Part shown: piece by piece, positions 1-9,781 of the stretch
How the letters are laid out: the number at the start of each line of letters is the position of its first letter
Numbering within the stretch: the stretch's first letter is position 1
Assembly (NCBI GenBank): GCA_020200235.1
Contig: JAIVJC010000150.1
Coordinates: forward strand, 1 to 34,935
Direction of reading: 5' to 3'
DNA length: 34,935 bases
Source of the DNA: Acidobacteriota bacterium
GTDB lineage: Bacteria > Acidobacteriota > Blastocatellia > Pyrinomonadales > Pyrinomonadaceae
Notes under the pieces: model-generated
What the model saw: the letters and a program-made list of their open reading frames with translations, nothing else
What the model was told of the DNA's origin: nothing
The model's database searches: none
Position numbers and translations under genes: made by a program

Positions 1-423
1 CCCCTGCTGGTGGGCGGCGCGCGCGAGCGCCTCGACGAAGAGCGCGGCGAGCGGCTTCATCTCGCCCGACGGGACGGCGATCTCTCTGGCGAGTTCCGCG
101 TCCTCCCTGACGAGCGCGAAGCCGCGCTGTCGCGTCCCCTCGACCTCAGAGAGATACTCTTCGACGAGCGCCGGGGTCGAGAGCGTTTCCGGCAGCGTCC
201 ACTCGAACGGGTCGTCCCACAGCGACGCGGTGATGCCGCCGAAAGTCTGTTCGACGCCGGCCGCCGAGCGCAGCAGGTGCTCGCCGCACGAGGAGACGAG
301 GAGCCCGCCCGACTCGCTCGGCTGCCAGTAGAGCTGATCCGGCGGCACGGCGCGCGCGAGCGCGACCGAGCGCTCGTGGAGTTTGACGAATTGCGCGTCG
401 AGCGCCGAGATGAGGGGATTCAT
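1..423 (-). CDS. DinB-like family protein, 3' end truncated by window edge
   Basis: Manual reverse-strand translation from ATG at 423: MNPLISALDAQFVKLHERSVALARAVPPDQLYWQPSESGGLLVSSCGEHLLRSAAGVEQTFGG...; open to position 1. DinB-like pattern, including the N-terminal helix and a trailing AAHQQG. Confidence 0.65.
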   Translation of the reverse strand, partial: MNPLISALDAQFVKLHERSVALARAVPPDQLYWQPSESGGLLVSSCGEHLLRSAAGVEQTFGGITASLWDDPFEWTLPETLSTPALVEEYLSEVEGTRQRGFALVREDAELAREIAVPSGEMKPLAALFVEALARAAHQQG

Positions 424-429
424 TGTCGA

Positions 430-503
430 GTCGGAACCGCCTGCGGTAGCGGGCGGGTCTTGCAGTCCAATACAACCCGCCCGCTACCGCAGGCGGTTCC
501 GAC
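430..503. repeat. 29-bp perfect inverted repeat with 16-nt loop
   Basis: gtcggaaccgcctgcggtagcgggcgggt (430-458) / acccgcccgctaccgcaggcggttccgac (475-503); exact reverse complements. Confidence 0.95.
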
Positions 504-563
504 CTGCCGCAACTTCTCAAGAGGGCCGTTAACTAATCTCAGCGTCATTGAATCAACGAGCCG

Positions 564-914
564 TTACTTGGTGCGCCGGTCAGACTCTTCGATGACGGTG
601 CCGAAGCTGCGCCCGCCGAAGTTGACGCCGGAGAAGACGCGGCCCTTCGCGCCGACGCGCGCGCCGCGCCGGGGGGCGCTGCCGCGCCGGGAGATGACCC
701 AGATTTCGCCCGTCCCGTCGTCGAGCTTGTACGCCCCGCCGAGCAGCGGCACGCCGTAGCTGTCCTCGACGGTCCCGCCGATGTTGACGGTCTTGTCGTA
801 GTAGCGATCCGGGTTGTCGAGAATCTTGCCGATGTTCGTGCGTTCGCAGGCGGCGAAGAGCAGGACACTCGCTAAAGCGACCGCCGTGAAAACCAGTGTG
901 CGACGTGAGCGCAT
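564..914 (-). CDS. Small predicted lipoprotein with OB-fold-like domain
   Basis: MRSRRTLVFTAVALASVLLFAAC lipobox; NPDRYYDKTVNIGGTVEDSYGVPLLGGAYKLDDGTGEIWVISRRG resembles OB-fold/tRNA_anti-like small lipoproteins. Confidence 0.7.
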   Translation of the reverse strand: MRSRRTLVFTAVALASVLLFAACERTNIGKILDNPDRYYDKTVNIGGTVEDSYGVPLLGGAYKLDDGTGEIWVISRRGSAPRRGARVGAKGRVFSGVNFGGRSFGTVIEESDRRTK

Positions 915-962
915 TTTCTCTCTCCTCCTTGAAGAACCGACGTTGTTAGGGGAGAGTGAGAC

Positions 963-1044
963 GAACGATGAAGTAGGTACGATGAATGATGAACTGAAGG
1001 CAATGCTTTTACTTCATCGTTCAACGTTCCTACTTCATCATTGC
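963..1044. repeat. Heptad-phased imperfect inverted repeat (ACGATGA/ATGATGA-type arms)
   Basis: acgatga agtaggt acgatga atgatga actgaag ... acttcat cgttcaa cgttcct acttcat cattgct; gaacgatgaagta (963-975) is the exact reverse complement of tacttcatcgttc (1010-1022). Confidence 0.85.
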
Positions 1045-1046
1045 TC

Positions 1047-2552
1047 TTAGTTGCCGAACCAGCCGATAGGTTTGCCGGAAAGATCGACCCAGACGCTCTT
1101 GACCTGCGTGTAGAGGTCGAGGGCGTGGCGACCCATCTCGCGCCCGTAGCCCGACTGCTTGTAGCCTCCGAAGGGCGAGGCGGCGTTGAACATGTTGAAG
1201 GTGTTAATCCAGATGACGCCCGCGTGAACTTGCTTGGCGAAGCGATGCGCGCGCGTGATGTCGCGCGTCCAGATGCCGGCCGAGAGGCCGTAGATGGTGT
1301 CGTTCGCCTGCCGGACGAGATCGTCCTCGTCCTTGAAGGTGATGACGGAGGTGACGGGTCCGAAAATCTCCTCCTGCGCGACGCGCATCGAGTTCTTCAC
1401 CTCGCTGAAGATCGTCGGCTGGAAGAAGAAGCCCTTCTGGAACTTCTCTTCGAGCTGCGGCGAGCACCCGCCGGCGAAGACGGTCGCGCCCTCTTCGGTC
1501 GCGATGTCGCAGTAGCCCTTGATGCGCGCGAGTTGTTCCTCGGAGACCTGCGGACCCATCTGCGTCGCCGCGTTCGTCGGATCGCCCACGACGATCTTCT
1601 CGGCGCGAGCCTTGAAGCGGTCGAGGAACTCGTCCTTCACGCGCTCGTCGAGGAAGATGCGCGAGCCCGCGCAGCAGACCTGCCCCTGGTTGAAGAAGAT
1701 GCCCATCATCGCGCCGCTCACAGCCTGCTCGATGTCGGCGTCGGCGAAGACGATGTTCGGCGCCTTGCCGCCGAGCTCCAGCGAGACCTTCGTCAGGTTG
1801 TCGGCGGCCGCGTGCGCGATCATCTTGCCGACCTCGGTCGAGCCGGTGAAGGCGACCTTGTCGATGCCCTTGTGCGCGGCGAGCGCCGCGCCAGCCGTCT
1901 CGCCGAAGCCGGGGACGATGTTGACGACCCCTTCGGGGAAGCCGGCCTCCTGAATCAGCTTCGCGAGTTCGAGGATGGTGACGGGCGTCTGCTCGGCGGG
2001 CTTCAACACGACCGTGTTTCCGGCGGCGAGAGCGGGCGCGAGCTTCCAGGCAGCCATCAGCAGAGGGAAGTTCCACGGGATGATCTGACCGCAGACGCCG
2101 ACGGGCTCGCGCAGCGTGTAGTTGAACATCTGACCGGGCACGGGGATCGTCTCGCCCTCGATCTTCGTCGCCCACCCGGCGAAGTACTCGAAGTTCTCCA
2201 CGACCGAAGGGATGTCGATGTACTGCGACTCGCGGATCGGCTTGCCGTTGTCGGCGGTCTCCAGGGCGGCGAGCTCCTTCGTCTTCGACTCGACGAGCTG
2301 CGACAGTTTGTAGAGCATTCGCCCGCGGTCGCGCGCGGAGATTGTCGACCACTTGCCCTCGAAGGCGCGGCGCGCGGCTTGAACAGCCTTGTCGATGTCA
2401 GCCTTGTCGGCTTCGGCGACCTCGGCGAGCGTCTCGCCCGTCGCGGGGTTCGGCGTCGTGAATGTCTTGCCCGACTCGGCGTCCACGAACTTGCCGTCGA
2501 TGAAGAGTTGATAGTGGCGAGGCGTCTCGGACGGTGCTTGCGCTGACGACAT
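1047..2552 (-). CDS. NAD(P)-dependent aldehyde dehydrogenase
   Basis: 501 aa; PWNFPLLMAAWKLAPALAAGN, FTGSTEVGK, LELGGKAPN and NQGQVCCAGSR catalytic-Cys motifs of the ALDH superfamily. Confidence 0.95.
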   Translation of the reverse strand: MSSAQAPSETPRHYQLFIDGKFVDAESGKTFTTPNPATGETLAEVAEADKADIDKAVQAARRAFEGKWSTISARDRGRMLYKLSQLVESKTKELAALETADNGKPIRESQYIDIPSVVENFEYFAGWATKIEGETIPVPGQMFNYTLREPVGVCGQIIPWNFPLLMAAWKLAPALAAGNTVVLKPAEQTPVTILELAKLIQEAGFPEGVVNIVPGFGETAGAALAAHKGIDKVAFTGSTEVGKMIAHAAADNLTKVSLELGGKAPNIVFADADIEQAVSGAMMGIFFNQGQVCCAGSRIFLDERVKDEFLDRFKARAEKIVVGDPTNAATQMGPQVSEEQLARIKGYCDIATEEGATVFAGGCSPQLEEKFQKGFFFQPTIFSEVKNSMRVAQEEIFGPVTSVITFKDEDDLVRQANDTIYGLSAGIWTRDITRAHRFAKQVHAGVIWINTFNMFNAASPFGGYKQSGYGREMGRHALDLYTQVKSVWVDLSGKPIGWFGN

Positions 2553-2652
2553 GAGAGTTACTCCTTAGACTTTTTTTCCGTAATTACGCGCGGGTATTGT
2601 CGGCTCTCGGTGTAAACACCGGGATGAATTTAGCACCAACGGGCGGCGAAGT

Positions 2653-3864
2653 CTAAATGGTAGCCTTCTCGTTTCCTCCGACCGCGCCCCCGCCCTGCGT
2701 GCGCGGCTTCTGCTTGCCCTCGTCCGCCGCGTAGTCGAGATCGCGGTCGCCCGTCACCTCATCCCAGTCGTAGCCGAGGTGGCGCGCGAACCTGTAGAGC
2801 GGCTCCTCCCACTCCTCGCGGTTGGCGCGGTACTCCTCCCAGCCCGCCTCGCGGTCGCGCTTCGTCGCGATGCCCGCCTCGCCCAACTGCCGCAGCGTCT
2901 GCACGAAGCGCGCCTCCCAGCGCCGCGACTCCTCGAACTTCGCCGCGCTACTCTTGCGCTTGTCGGCGTCGAGCGAGAGCGACCGGACGAACTCGCCGAG
3001 CACGTGGCGCGCGCTCGCCTCGAGCGTGCGCACCTCGGGGTGGCGGCACAGCTCTGGGTACGCCTCCTCGTCGATGCAGGAGCGGATGACGGCGCAGGTT
3101 TCGAGCCCGATGAAGAGGACGCGGGGCAGGCTCTTGTAGACCTCGACCGTGTGGAAGTAGTGGAGGATCGGGTGCTCGATGTGCGACTCGAGGAGCGCCT
3201 GCAAGTCGCGCGCGGCGGTGCGCAACACGCCCTCCAAGCCGACGAACTTGTCGATGACGAAGTGGTGCGCGACGAAGCCCGCGACGTTCGCGCCCTCGCC
3301 CGCCTGGTGGTAGAAGCTGAGCGCGACGGCGCGCTTCTGCCGGAGCGCGCTGTAAACCGTGAGCAGGTACGTCACCGTCATCGAGATCAGCGAGACGCCC
3401 GCGGCGGACTCGCTCACCGCGAGGATGCGCATCGCGCGCGTCTGCGGCGTGATGTCTCCGAACCCGGCTGTGGTCAGCGTCATGCCGCTGAAGTAGATCG
3501 CGTCCCAGAAGCTCGGCTCCCCGAAGTTCTCGCTGACGCGGAAGAGCGCCGGGATGCGCGGGTAGTAGATGAGCCCGAAGCCGAAGGTGAGGAAGACGAG
3601 GTAGACGACGATGAGCGACGGCAGCAGGAGGGGCCCGATCAGGTTGAGGATGCGGTGGCGGCGCGTGCGCGAGACGCGGCGCGCGATCGTGATGCCGACG
3701 CGCCACGCGCTGCGGTTCAGCGTGTCGCCAAGTGGCCCGACGCGCGGGCGATCGTCGAGGATCGTCAGGTAAACGTCCGCGCCGACGAGCAGCAGCAGCA
3801 GCACGCCCGAGATCGTGAACGCGAGCGTCATGCTCGTCAACGGCAGATGGTTTATGAAACCCAT
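2653..3864 (-). CDS. Two-TM ion channel (Ion_trans_2/K+ channel-like) with long cytosolic C-terminus
   Basis: Two hydrophobic TMs flanking a pore loop, SFWDAIYFSGMTLTTAGFGDITPQTR. ORF is open to 3924; start chosen at MGFINHLPL. Confidence 0.8.
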   Translation of the reverse strand: MGFINHLPLTSMTLAFTISGVLLLLLVGADVYLTILDDRPRVGPLGDTLNRSAWRVGITIARRVSRTRRHRILNLIGPLLLPSLIVVYLVFLTFGFGLIYYPRIPALFRVSENFGEPSFWDAIYFSGMTLTTAGFGDITPQTRAMRILAVSESAAGVSLISMTVTYLLTVYSALRQKRAVALSFYHQAGEGANVAGFVAHHFVIDKFVGLEGVLRTAARDLQALLESHIEHPILHYFHTVEVYKSLPRVLFIGLETCAVIRSCIDEEAYPELCRHPEVRTLEASARHVLGEFVRSLSLDADKRKSSAAKFEESRRWEARFVQTLRQLGEAGIATKRDREAGWEEYRANREEWEEPLYRFARHLGYDWDEVTGDRDLDYAADEGKQKPRTQGGGAVGGNEKATI

Positions 3865-3943
3865 ACCTCGAAGACAGACTAAAGCCGGAGCCGGAAGCGC
3901 GAAAGCGACCGGCGTCCGGCTCAATCCCGCCCGCGCGACAGCA

Positions 3944-6856
3944 CTATTTGGGCTGCGCGATCAACTGCCGCAGGACGAACGGCAGGATGCCGCCGTGGCG
4001 GTAGTACTCGATCTCGATCGGCGTGTCGATGCGCAGCGTCACGGGCACCTCTTCCATCTCGCTCTTCGTGCGGTGGACGTGCAGCGTGATCTCCTGCCGC
4101 GGCTTGATCTCGGCGTTCTCCAAGTCGACGAGGCAGAAAGTCTCCGTGCCCTTGAGCCCGAGCGTCTGCGCGTTCGTCCCCTCCTTGAACTGGAGGGGCA
4201 GTACGCCCATGCCGACGAGGTTCGAGCGGTGGATGCGCTCGAAGCTCTGCGCGATGACGGCGCGCACGCCCAGGAGCCTCGTCCCCTTCGCCGCCCAGTC
4301 GCGCGAAGAGCCCGTGCCGTACTCCTGACCCGCGATGACGATGAGGGGGACGCCCGCCGACTGGTACTGCACAGAGGCGTCGTAGATACTCATCTTCTCG
4401 TTGACGGGTTGCAGGCAGGTGACGCCGCCCTCCGTGCCCGGCACCATCTGGTTCTTGATGCGGACGTTGGCGAACGTGCCGCGCACCATCACCTGGTGGT
4501 TGCCGCGCCGCGAGCCGTAGGAGTTGAAGTCCTCCACGTCGATGCCGCGCAGGCGCAGGTAAATCCCCGCGGGCGACGTGGGCTTGATCGCGCCCGCGGG
4601 GCTGATGTGATCGGTCGTCACGGAGTCGCCGAAGATGGCGAGCGGGCGCGCCTGTTTAACGTCCGCGAACCTGCCGGGCTCCATGCTGAAGCGCTCGAAG
4701 TAGGGCGGCTCCTGGATGTAGGTCGAGAGCTGATCCCACTCGTAGACCTCGCCCGCCACGCTCGAGATGTCGTTCCACAGGGGGTTCTGCCCGGCGAAGT
4801 CGCCGTAGAGCTGGCGGTAAGTTTCCGGATCGGTCGCCGCCCCCAACTGCGCGCCGATCTCTTCGAGCGTGGGCCACACGTCGCGCAGAAACACGTCGCC
4901 GTCCTTGCCCCGACCGATGGGCTCCTTCGTCAGGTCGATGGTGACGCGGCCGGCGAGCGCGAAGGCGACGACGAGCGGCGGCGACATCAGGAAGTTCGCG
5001 CGGATCGACTGGTGGACGCGAGCCTCGAAGTTGCGGTTGCCCGACAGCACGCTCGCCGTGACGAGATCGTGATCCTGTATCTCCGCCTCGATGCGCGGGT
5101 CGAGCGGGCCCGAGTTGCCGATGCAGGTCGTGCAGCCGTAGCCGACGAGGTTGAAGCCCAACTGGTTCAGGTACGGCTGTAGCCCCGTCTTCTCGAGATA
5201 CTCTGTGACGACGCGCGAGCCGGGCGCGAGCGAGGCTTTGACGGCGGGGCGCGGCTTCAAGCCGCGCTCGACCGCCTTTTTCGCGAGCAGTCCGGCGGCG
5301 ATCATCACGCTCGGGTTCGAGGTGTTCGTGCAGGACGTGATCGCGGCGATGAGCACGTCGCCGTGTCCGAGATCGATGTCGGCGCGCGGGAACTCGTCCG
5401 GGCGGATCTCCTCGATGCGAGAAGGCGTCGGGCGGTTGTTCATCATCTCGATCTCGGTGATCGTGCTCGTGTTGATCTGGCTCTGCGAGCCGAGCCCGCC
5501 GACCGTCTCCGCCGCCATCACCTCGGGCGCCGACTCCGTCTCCTGCGCGCCGCCGCCCTTGACCGAGGGAAGATCGGTGTCGTGGATGCTGTCGAGCCCG
5601 ATGCCGACCTCGAAGCGCTGGTCGATCTCTTCCCTGCTCTTCGCGTAGCCGTTCTCGCCGACGGGCTTCTGCAACAGCTCGGTGAAAGACTCTTTCAGGT
5701 CCTGAAGCCTGATCCGATCCTGCGGGCGCTTGGGTCCGGCGACGCTCGGCTCGATGCTCGCGAGATCGAGATCGACCACCTTGCTGTAATCGCACTCGCC
5801 CGCGCGCGGGATGCCGAAGAGCCCCTGCGCCTGGAGGTACGCGCGGTAGGCGTTGACGTGCTCCTCGCTCCTGCCGGTGGCGAGCAGGTACTCGCAGCAC
5901 TTCTCGTCCGCCGGGAAGAAGCCCATCGTCGCGCCGTACTCGGGAGCCATGTTCGCGATGGTCGCGCGATCCGTCAGGTGCAGACTCGCCGCGCCCTCGC
6001 CGTGGAACTCGACGAACTTGCCGACCACCCGCTCGTGCCGCAGCATCTCGGTGACGCGCAGGACGAGATCGGTCGCCGTCACGCCGTCGCGCACGCTGCC
6101 GACGAGGTTGACGCTGATCACGTCCGGCGTCAGGAAGTAGACGGGCTGACCGAGCATCGCCGCCTCCGCCTCGATGCCGCCGACGCCCCAGGCGACGATG
6201 CCGAGCCCGTTGATCATCGTCGTGTGCGAGTCGGTGCCGACGAGCGTGTCAGGGTAGTAGACGCCGTCGCGCTCCGTCACTCCGTGCGCGAGGTGTTCGA
6301 GGTTGACCTGGTGGACGATGCCGACGCCGGGCGGCACGACGTTGAAGCTCTGGAACGCCTGCATGCCCCACTTGAGGAACTGGTAGCGCGAGCGGTTGCG
6401 CTTGAACTCCATCTCCATGTTGCGCATCAGCGCGTCGTTGCTCGACCAGAAATCGACCTGCACGGAGTGGTCGATGACGAGATCGACCGGCACGAGCGGC
6501 TCGATGATCTTCGGCGCGCGCCCCATGCGCTGCACCGCCGAGCGCATCGCCGCGAGATCGACCAGCAGAGGCACGCCCGTGAAGTCCTGCAAGAGCACGC
6601 GCGCCACGTAGAACGGGACTTCCTCGGTGCGCTCCGCCGTGGGCTGCCAGTTCGCCACCCCGCGCACGTCCGACTCTTCGACGACCTTGCCGTCGAAGTT
6701 GCGCAAGACCGATTCGAGGACGATGCGGACGCTCACGGGGAGCCGGGAGACCGCGCCGACGCCCTCGCGTTCGAGCTGCGGCAGCGAGTAGAACTTGCCC
6801 GTGCGGCCGCGACCGGCGTCGAATTCCTGGAGCGTGTTGAAGAGGTTATGAGTCAT
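3944..6856 (-). CDS. acnA: Aconitate hydratase (AcnA-type)
   Basis: [57 protein letters not shown] and [14 protein letters not shown] motifs. ORF opens at 7003 but [15 protein letters not shown] at 6856 is the likely start. Confidence 0.96.
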   Translation of the reverse strand: MTHNLFNTLQEFDAGRGRTGKFYSLPQLEREGVGAVSRLPVSVRIVLESVLRNFDGKVVEESDVRGVANWQPTAERTEEVPFYVARVLLQDFTGVPLLVDLAAMRSAVQRMGRAPKIIEPLVPVDLVIDHSVQVDFWSSNDALMRNMEMEFKRNRSRYQFLKWGMQAFQSFNVVPPGVGIVHQVNLEHLAHGVTERDGVYYPDTLVGTDSHTTMINGLGIVAWGVGGIEAEAAMLGQPVYFLTPDVISVNLVGSVRDGVTATDLVLRVTEMLRHERVVGKFVEFHGEGAASLHLTDRATIANMAPEYGATMGFFPADEKCCEYLLATGRSEEHVNAYRAYLQAQGLFGIPRAGECDYSKVVDLDLASIEPSVAGPKRPQDRIRLQDLKESFTELLQKPVGENGYAKSREEIDQRFEVGIGLDSIHDTDLPSVKGGGAQETESAPEVMAAETVGGLGSQSQINTSTITEIEMMNNRPTPSRIEEIRPDEFPRADIDLGHGDVLIAAITSCTNTSNPSVMIAAGLLAKKAVERGLKPRPAVKASLAPGSRVVTEYLEKTGLQPYLNQLGFNLVGYGCTTCIGNSGPLDPRIEAEIQDHDLVTASVLSGNRNFEARVHQSIRANFLMSPPLVVAFALAGRVTIDLTKEPIGRGKDGDVFLRDVWPTLEEIGAQLGAATDPETYRQLYGDFAGQNPLWNDISSVAGEVYEWDQLSTYIQEPPYFERFSMEPGRFADVKQARPLAIFGDSVTTDHISPAGAIKPTSPAGIYLRLRGIDVEDFNSYGSRRGNHQVMVRGTFANVRIKNQMVPGTEGGVTCLQPVNEKMSIYDASVQYQSAGVPLIVIAGQEYGTGSSRDWAAKGTRLLGVRAVIAQSFERIHRSNLVGMGVLPLQFKEGTNAQTLGLKGTETFCLVDLENAEIKPRQEITLHVHRTKSEMEEVPVTLRIDTPIEIEYYRHGGILPFVLRQLIAQPK

Positions 6857-7073
6857 CGGAAGTTTTATGATTGGCGCGCGCGAAGGGGGCGCGCTCTCAG
6901 CGTGCGGCGCGAGCCGTGGCACACGGCTTCGGCGTCCAATATGTTTTAGGTTTACGGGTGAACAAGTAAGTTTAAGTTTACGAGCCGGGTCGTGAATCGT
7001 CAAGGAAGTGGTCTGTCGGCGAGCCGCGCGGGAGTCGTGTGGCGTCGCTTCGCGCGATTTGTTATAGTTCGGG

Positions 7074-7190
7074 CAATCAGCAATCAGCCGTCAGCAAACA
7101 GCCCGAGCCGAGCGCGCAAGTTTTGTCGGCGACGTTGTTGCCCCGCTTCGATCATTCCGGCTCACTGCTGATTGCCGAACGCTGACTGCT
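7074..7190. repeat. Heptad-phased imperfect inverted repeat (ATCAGCA-type arms)
   Basis: Left: c aatcagc aatcagc cgtcagc aaacagc (7074-7102); right: ctcactgctgattgccgaacgctgactgct (7161-7190). Confidence 0.75.
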
Positions 7191-7207
7191 TACCGAGGAG
7201 ACGAGCG

Positions 7208-7606
7208 ATGCCCAAGAAGAATCCGGAGGACTTCGAGTACCTCAGCAACGATCCCAACTTCGTGCCCGACCCGGAGATCGAGAAGTTCATGGAGGAGGAG
7301 ATCGCGCGCGCGCCGAAAGACCCGGAGCTGCTGGCGCACCGCCTGCGCGAGAACACCGCCGCCTCGCCCGCCGACTCCGGCGGCGACCCGGACGCGACGT
7401 GGGAGGACGTGAACGACAGCGGCGAGGAGTCGGTCGCGGGCGACAACCAGACGCCGGATCAGTCGCTCGTCGAAGAGAACGCGCGCGCCATCGGCGTCTC
7501 CTTCGAGGACAACGAGGAGCTGGAGTTCATCGACAAGATCGACCGCCGCGACCGCGACCGCTTCGAACTCGATCCGCGCTCGAAGACCGAGGACGACTCG
7601 ATCTAA
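7208..7606 (+). CDS. Small acidic conserved-looking protein of unknown function
   Basis: MPKKNPEDFEYLSNDPNFVPDPEIEKFMEEEIARAPKDPELLAHRLREN...; RBS-like gaggag upstream. The TTG start at 7172 lies in the upstream repeat and is rejected. Confidence 0.7.
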   Translation: MPKKNPEDFEYLSNDPNFVPDPEIEKFMEEEIARAPKDPELLAHRLRENTAASPADSGGDPDATWEDVNDSGEESVAGDNQTPDQSLVEENARAIGVSFEDNEELEFIDKIDRRDRDRFELDPRSKTEDDSI

Positions 7607-7655
7607 CACGCGGCTTGACGCCATCCTCAGCCGCGTGAGCGGCGCAAGAGCTTGG

Positions 7656-7827
7656 CCCACGGCGCGAGCCCTGGGTCGTCGGGTAAGGTAAAGGGCGAGA
7701 GCCCCTGAAAGGGGCGAAAGATTTCTGAGTGAGAATCTTTCGCCCCTTTCAGGGGCTCTCTTCGTCTTCCCGTCGTGAGTCCCACGGCTCGCGCCGTGGG
7801 CTAAACTCTACCGCCCACTTCGTGGGC
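7656..7827. repeat. Composite nested palindrome: outer 20-bp IR, inner 27-bp perfect IR, and an adjacent small hairpin
   Basis: cccacggcgcgagccctggg (7656-7675) / cccacggctcgcgccgtggg (7781-7800), 1 mismatch; gagagcccctgaaaggggcgaaagatt (7697-7723) / aatctttcgcccctttcaggggctctc (7734-7760), perfect; gcccacttcgtgggc (7813-7827). Confidence 0.92.
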
Positions 7828-7878
7828 TCTGTCGCGTCGCGACTGAAAACGTCGACTTTCCGCCTTCTACTCCCCGCT

Positions 7879-8544
7879 CTACTTGAAGTTGGCACGCGGC
7901 GCGAGCGTCACGCTCTTGACGAGGACTTTGTCGGCGGGTCGCTCCGTGCCTTCGAGGACGGGTGCGTTGCTGATGATGTCGGCGTTATTCATCCCCTCGA
8001 TGACGCGACCGAAGACGGTGTAGCGGTTGCCCGGCTGCTCGAACGCGGGCTGGCGCTTGAGCGTGATGAAGAACTGGCAGTTGGCGGAGTTGATGTCGGC
8101 TCCCTTGCGCGCCGCCCCGACGATGCCGCGCTCGTAAGGGAGATCGCTGAACTCGGCGGGCACGTTCGGGCGCGGGGAATCGCCCGCGCCGTCGTTCGCC
8201 GGGTCGGCGTCCTTCGAGTTCGGGTCGCCGCCCTGGATGATGCCGAGGTTCGGGTCGATGCGGTGGATGGTCGTGCCGTTGTAGAAGCCCTCGCTGGCGA
8301 GCTGCTTGAAGCGCTCGACCATCTTCGGCGCGAGGTTCGGGTAGAGCTCGATGACGATGCGACCGTAATCCGTCTCGACGACCGCCGCCTGGCTGTCGGC
8401 TACGGGCTTCACGCCCTTCTTCACGTCCGCCTCGCCCGAGTCCTTCGCCGCGTCGTCGCCCCCCCACTTCCCGCAAGACGCCGCCGAGAGCGCGAGCACG
8501 ACGCACAACAGCACCGGCAAAAAAATATTCTTCCCACGATTCAT
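7879..8544 (-). CDS. Peptidyl-prolyl cis-trans isomerase, cyclophilin type, predicted lipoprotein
   Basis: VVETDYGRIVIELYPNLAPKMVERFKQLASEGFYNGTTIHRI...IIQGGDP...NSANCQFFITLKRQPAF...YTVFGRVIEGM; lipobox LSAASC. Start chosen at MNRGKNIFL. Confidence 0.93.
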   Translation of the reverse strand: MNRGKNIFLPVLLCVVLALSAASCGKWGGDDAAKDSGEADVKKGVKPVADSQAAVVETDYGRIVIELYPNLAPKMVERFKQLASEGFYNGTTIHRIDPNLGIIQGGDPNSKDADPANDGAGDSPRPNVPAEFSDLPYERGIVGAARKGADINSANCQFFITLKRQPAFEQPGNRYTVFGRVIEGMNNADIISNAPVLEGTERPADKVLVKSVTLAPRANFK

Positions 8545-8638
8545 CGAGTCAGTTTCCCTCTCATCTTTTTTGAAAGCCGTATGACGCAGCAAAGTTTGTA
8601 CGTGGAAACGCGCGCGATTTCAAGGGCGCGCGCCGCGC

Positions 8639-9088
8639 TCAGAAGAGTTTCCGGCTGTCGAGCAGGAGCGTGACGGGTCCGTCGTTGACCAGCTCGACCT
8701 CCATCATCTTGCGAAAACTCCCCGTCTCGACCGGCAGCCCCGCGCGGCGCGCCTCCGCCACGAAGAACTCGTACAGCCCTTGCGCCGCCTCGGGCGGGGC
8801 GGCTTCGATCCACGAGGGTCTGCGCCCGCGCCTCGCGTCGCCGTAGAGCGTGAACTGCGAGACGACGAGCAGCGCGCCGCCCCCTTCGACGACCGAGACG
8901 TTCATCCGCCCCTCCGCGTCGTCGAAGACGCGCAGGTTGGCGATCTTCTCGACGAGGTAGCGCGCGTCCGGCTCCGCGTCGTCGCGCGCCACGCCCAGCA
9001 GCACGACGAGCCCCGCGCCGATCTCCCCGACCGTCTCGCCCCCGACCCTCACGCTCGCGCGCGTCACGCGCTGCAACACGGCTCGCAT
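8639..9088 (-). CDS. dtd: D-aminoacyl-tRNA deacylase
   Basis: [50 protein letters not shown] and [11 protein letters not shown] motifs. Confidence 0.96.
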   Translation of the reverse strand: MRAVLQRVTRASVRVGGETVGEIGAGLVVLLGVARDDAEPDARYLVEKIANLRVFDDAEGRMNVSVVEGGGALLVVSQFTLYGDARRGRRPSWIEAAPPEAAQGLYEFFVAEARRAGLPVETGSFRKMMEVELVNDGPVTLLLDSRKLF

Positions 9089-9090
9089 CT

Positions 9091-9723
9091 TTAGAAGGGG
9101 AGTTTGACGAAGAGGAAGAATCCGTTGAGCATGAGCACGGACGCGACCGCCCCGGCGGCGACGGCGCCCGTGACGACCGCGCGCGAGTTGGCGAGGATGG
9201 CGACGGAGGCGAGGACGATGGCGATCTGGAAGAGCGCCTCGGCGAAGTCGAAGTTCGGGTCTTGCCGCTGCGCGCGCTCGCGCTGCGCCGCGAAGTCCTG
9301 CGCGCGCGCGGAGAGCTCCTTCTTGCCCTCGCCCTTGAGCGGGTTGTCGGGCTCGTTCTTGTCTGGCTCGCTCTCGTAGCGCGCGGCGGTCTCGCGGTAC
9401 GTCTTGATCTTCTCTTCGATGCCCTGCCGCACCTCGGGCTTGAGCGAGTCGCCGTGCATCGCGAGCTCGCTCTCGAGCTCGTCGGCGGCGAGCCTGTAGC
9501 CCGTCTGCCGGATGTTCTTCGCCTGGTAGAAAGACCAGGTGTCGCTCGCCTGGATGTTGTTGTTGAACATGTCCTCGGCGACGTTACCGCCGCCCAAAGA
9601 AGTGATCGCCAGCAGCATCGCCATGAACGCGATCAGCAGCGCCACGCGCGAGCGGAAACGCTCGTTCGCCGCGCCCGCCTCCCCGACCTCCGCGATGTGA
9701 TCCGCCGCGTCGCTCGCTTCCAT
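9091..9723 (-). CDS. DUF4337-like membrane protein
   Basis: [56 protein letters not shown]-terminal TM, coiled coil, C-terminal TMs. Confidence 0.75.
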   Translation of the reverse strand: MEASDAADHIAEVGEAGAANERFRSRVALLIAFMAMLLAITSLGGGNVAEDMFNNNIQASDTWSFYQAKNIRQTGYRLAADELESELAMHGDSLKPEVRQGIEEKIKTYRETAARYESEPDKNEPDNPLKGEGKKELSARAQDFAAQRERAQRQDPNFDFAEALFQIAIVLASVAILANSRAVVTGAVAAGAVASVLMLNGFFLFVKLPF

Positions 9724-9781
9724 CGTCTAGCTTTCCTTCCTGGTGTAGCCGACCCTTAACATGCCGGTCGCGCGACGCTCA

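Noticed and set aside
1041-2546. Long plus-strand ORF (501 aa) opposite the ALDH gene
   Set aside because: Arg/Asp/Leu/Val-rich mirror ORF typical of high-GC antisense frames; the opposite strand has a clear ALDH.
5363-6949. 528-aa plus-strand ORF opposite acnA
   Set aside because: Antisense artefact of codon-position GC bias; no recognisable motifs.
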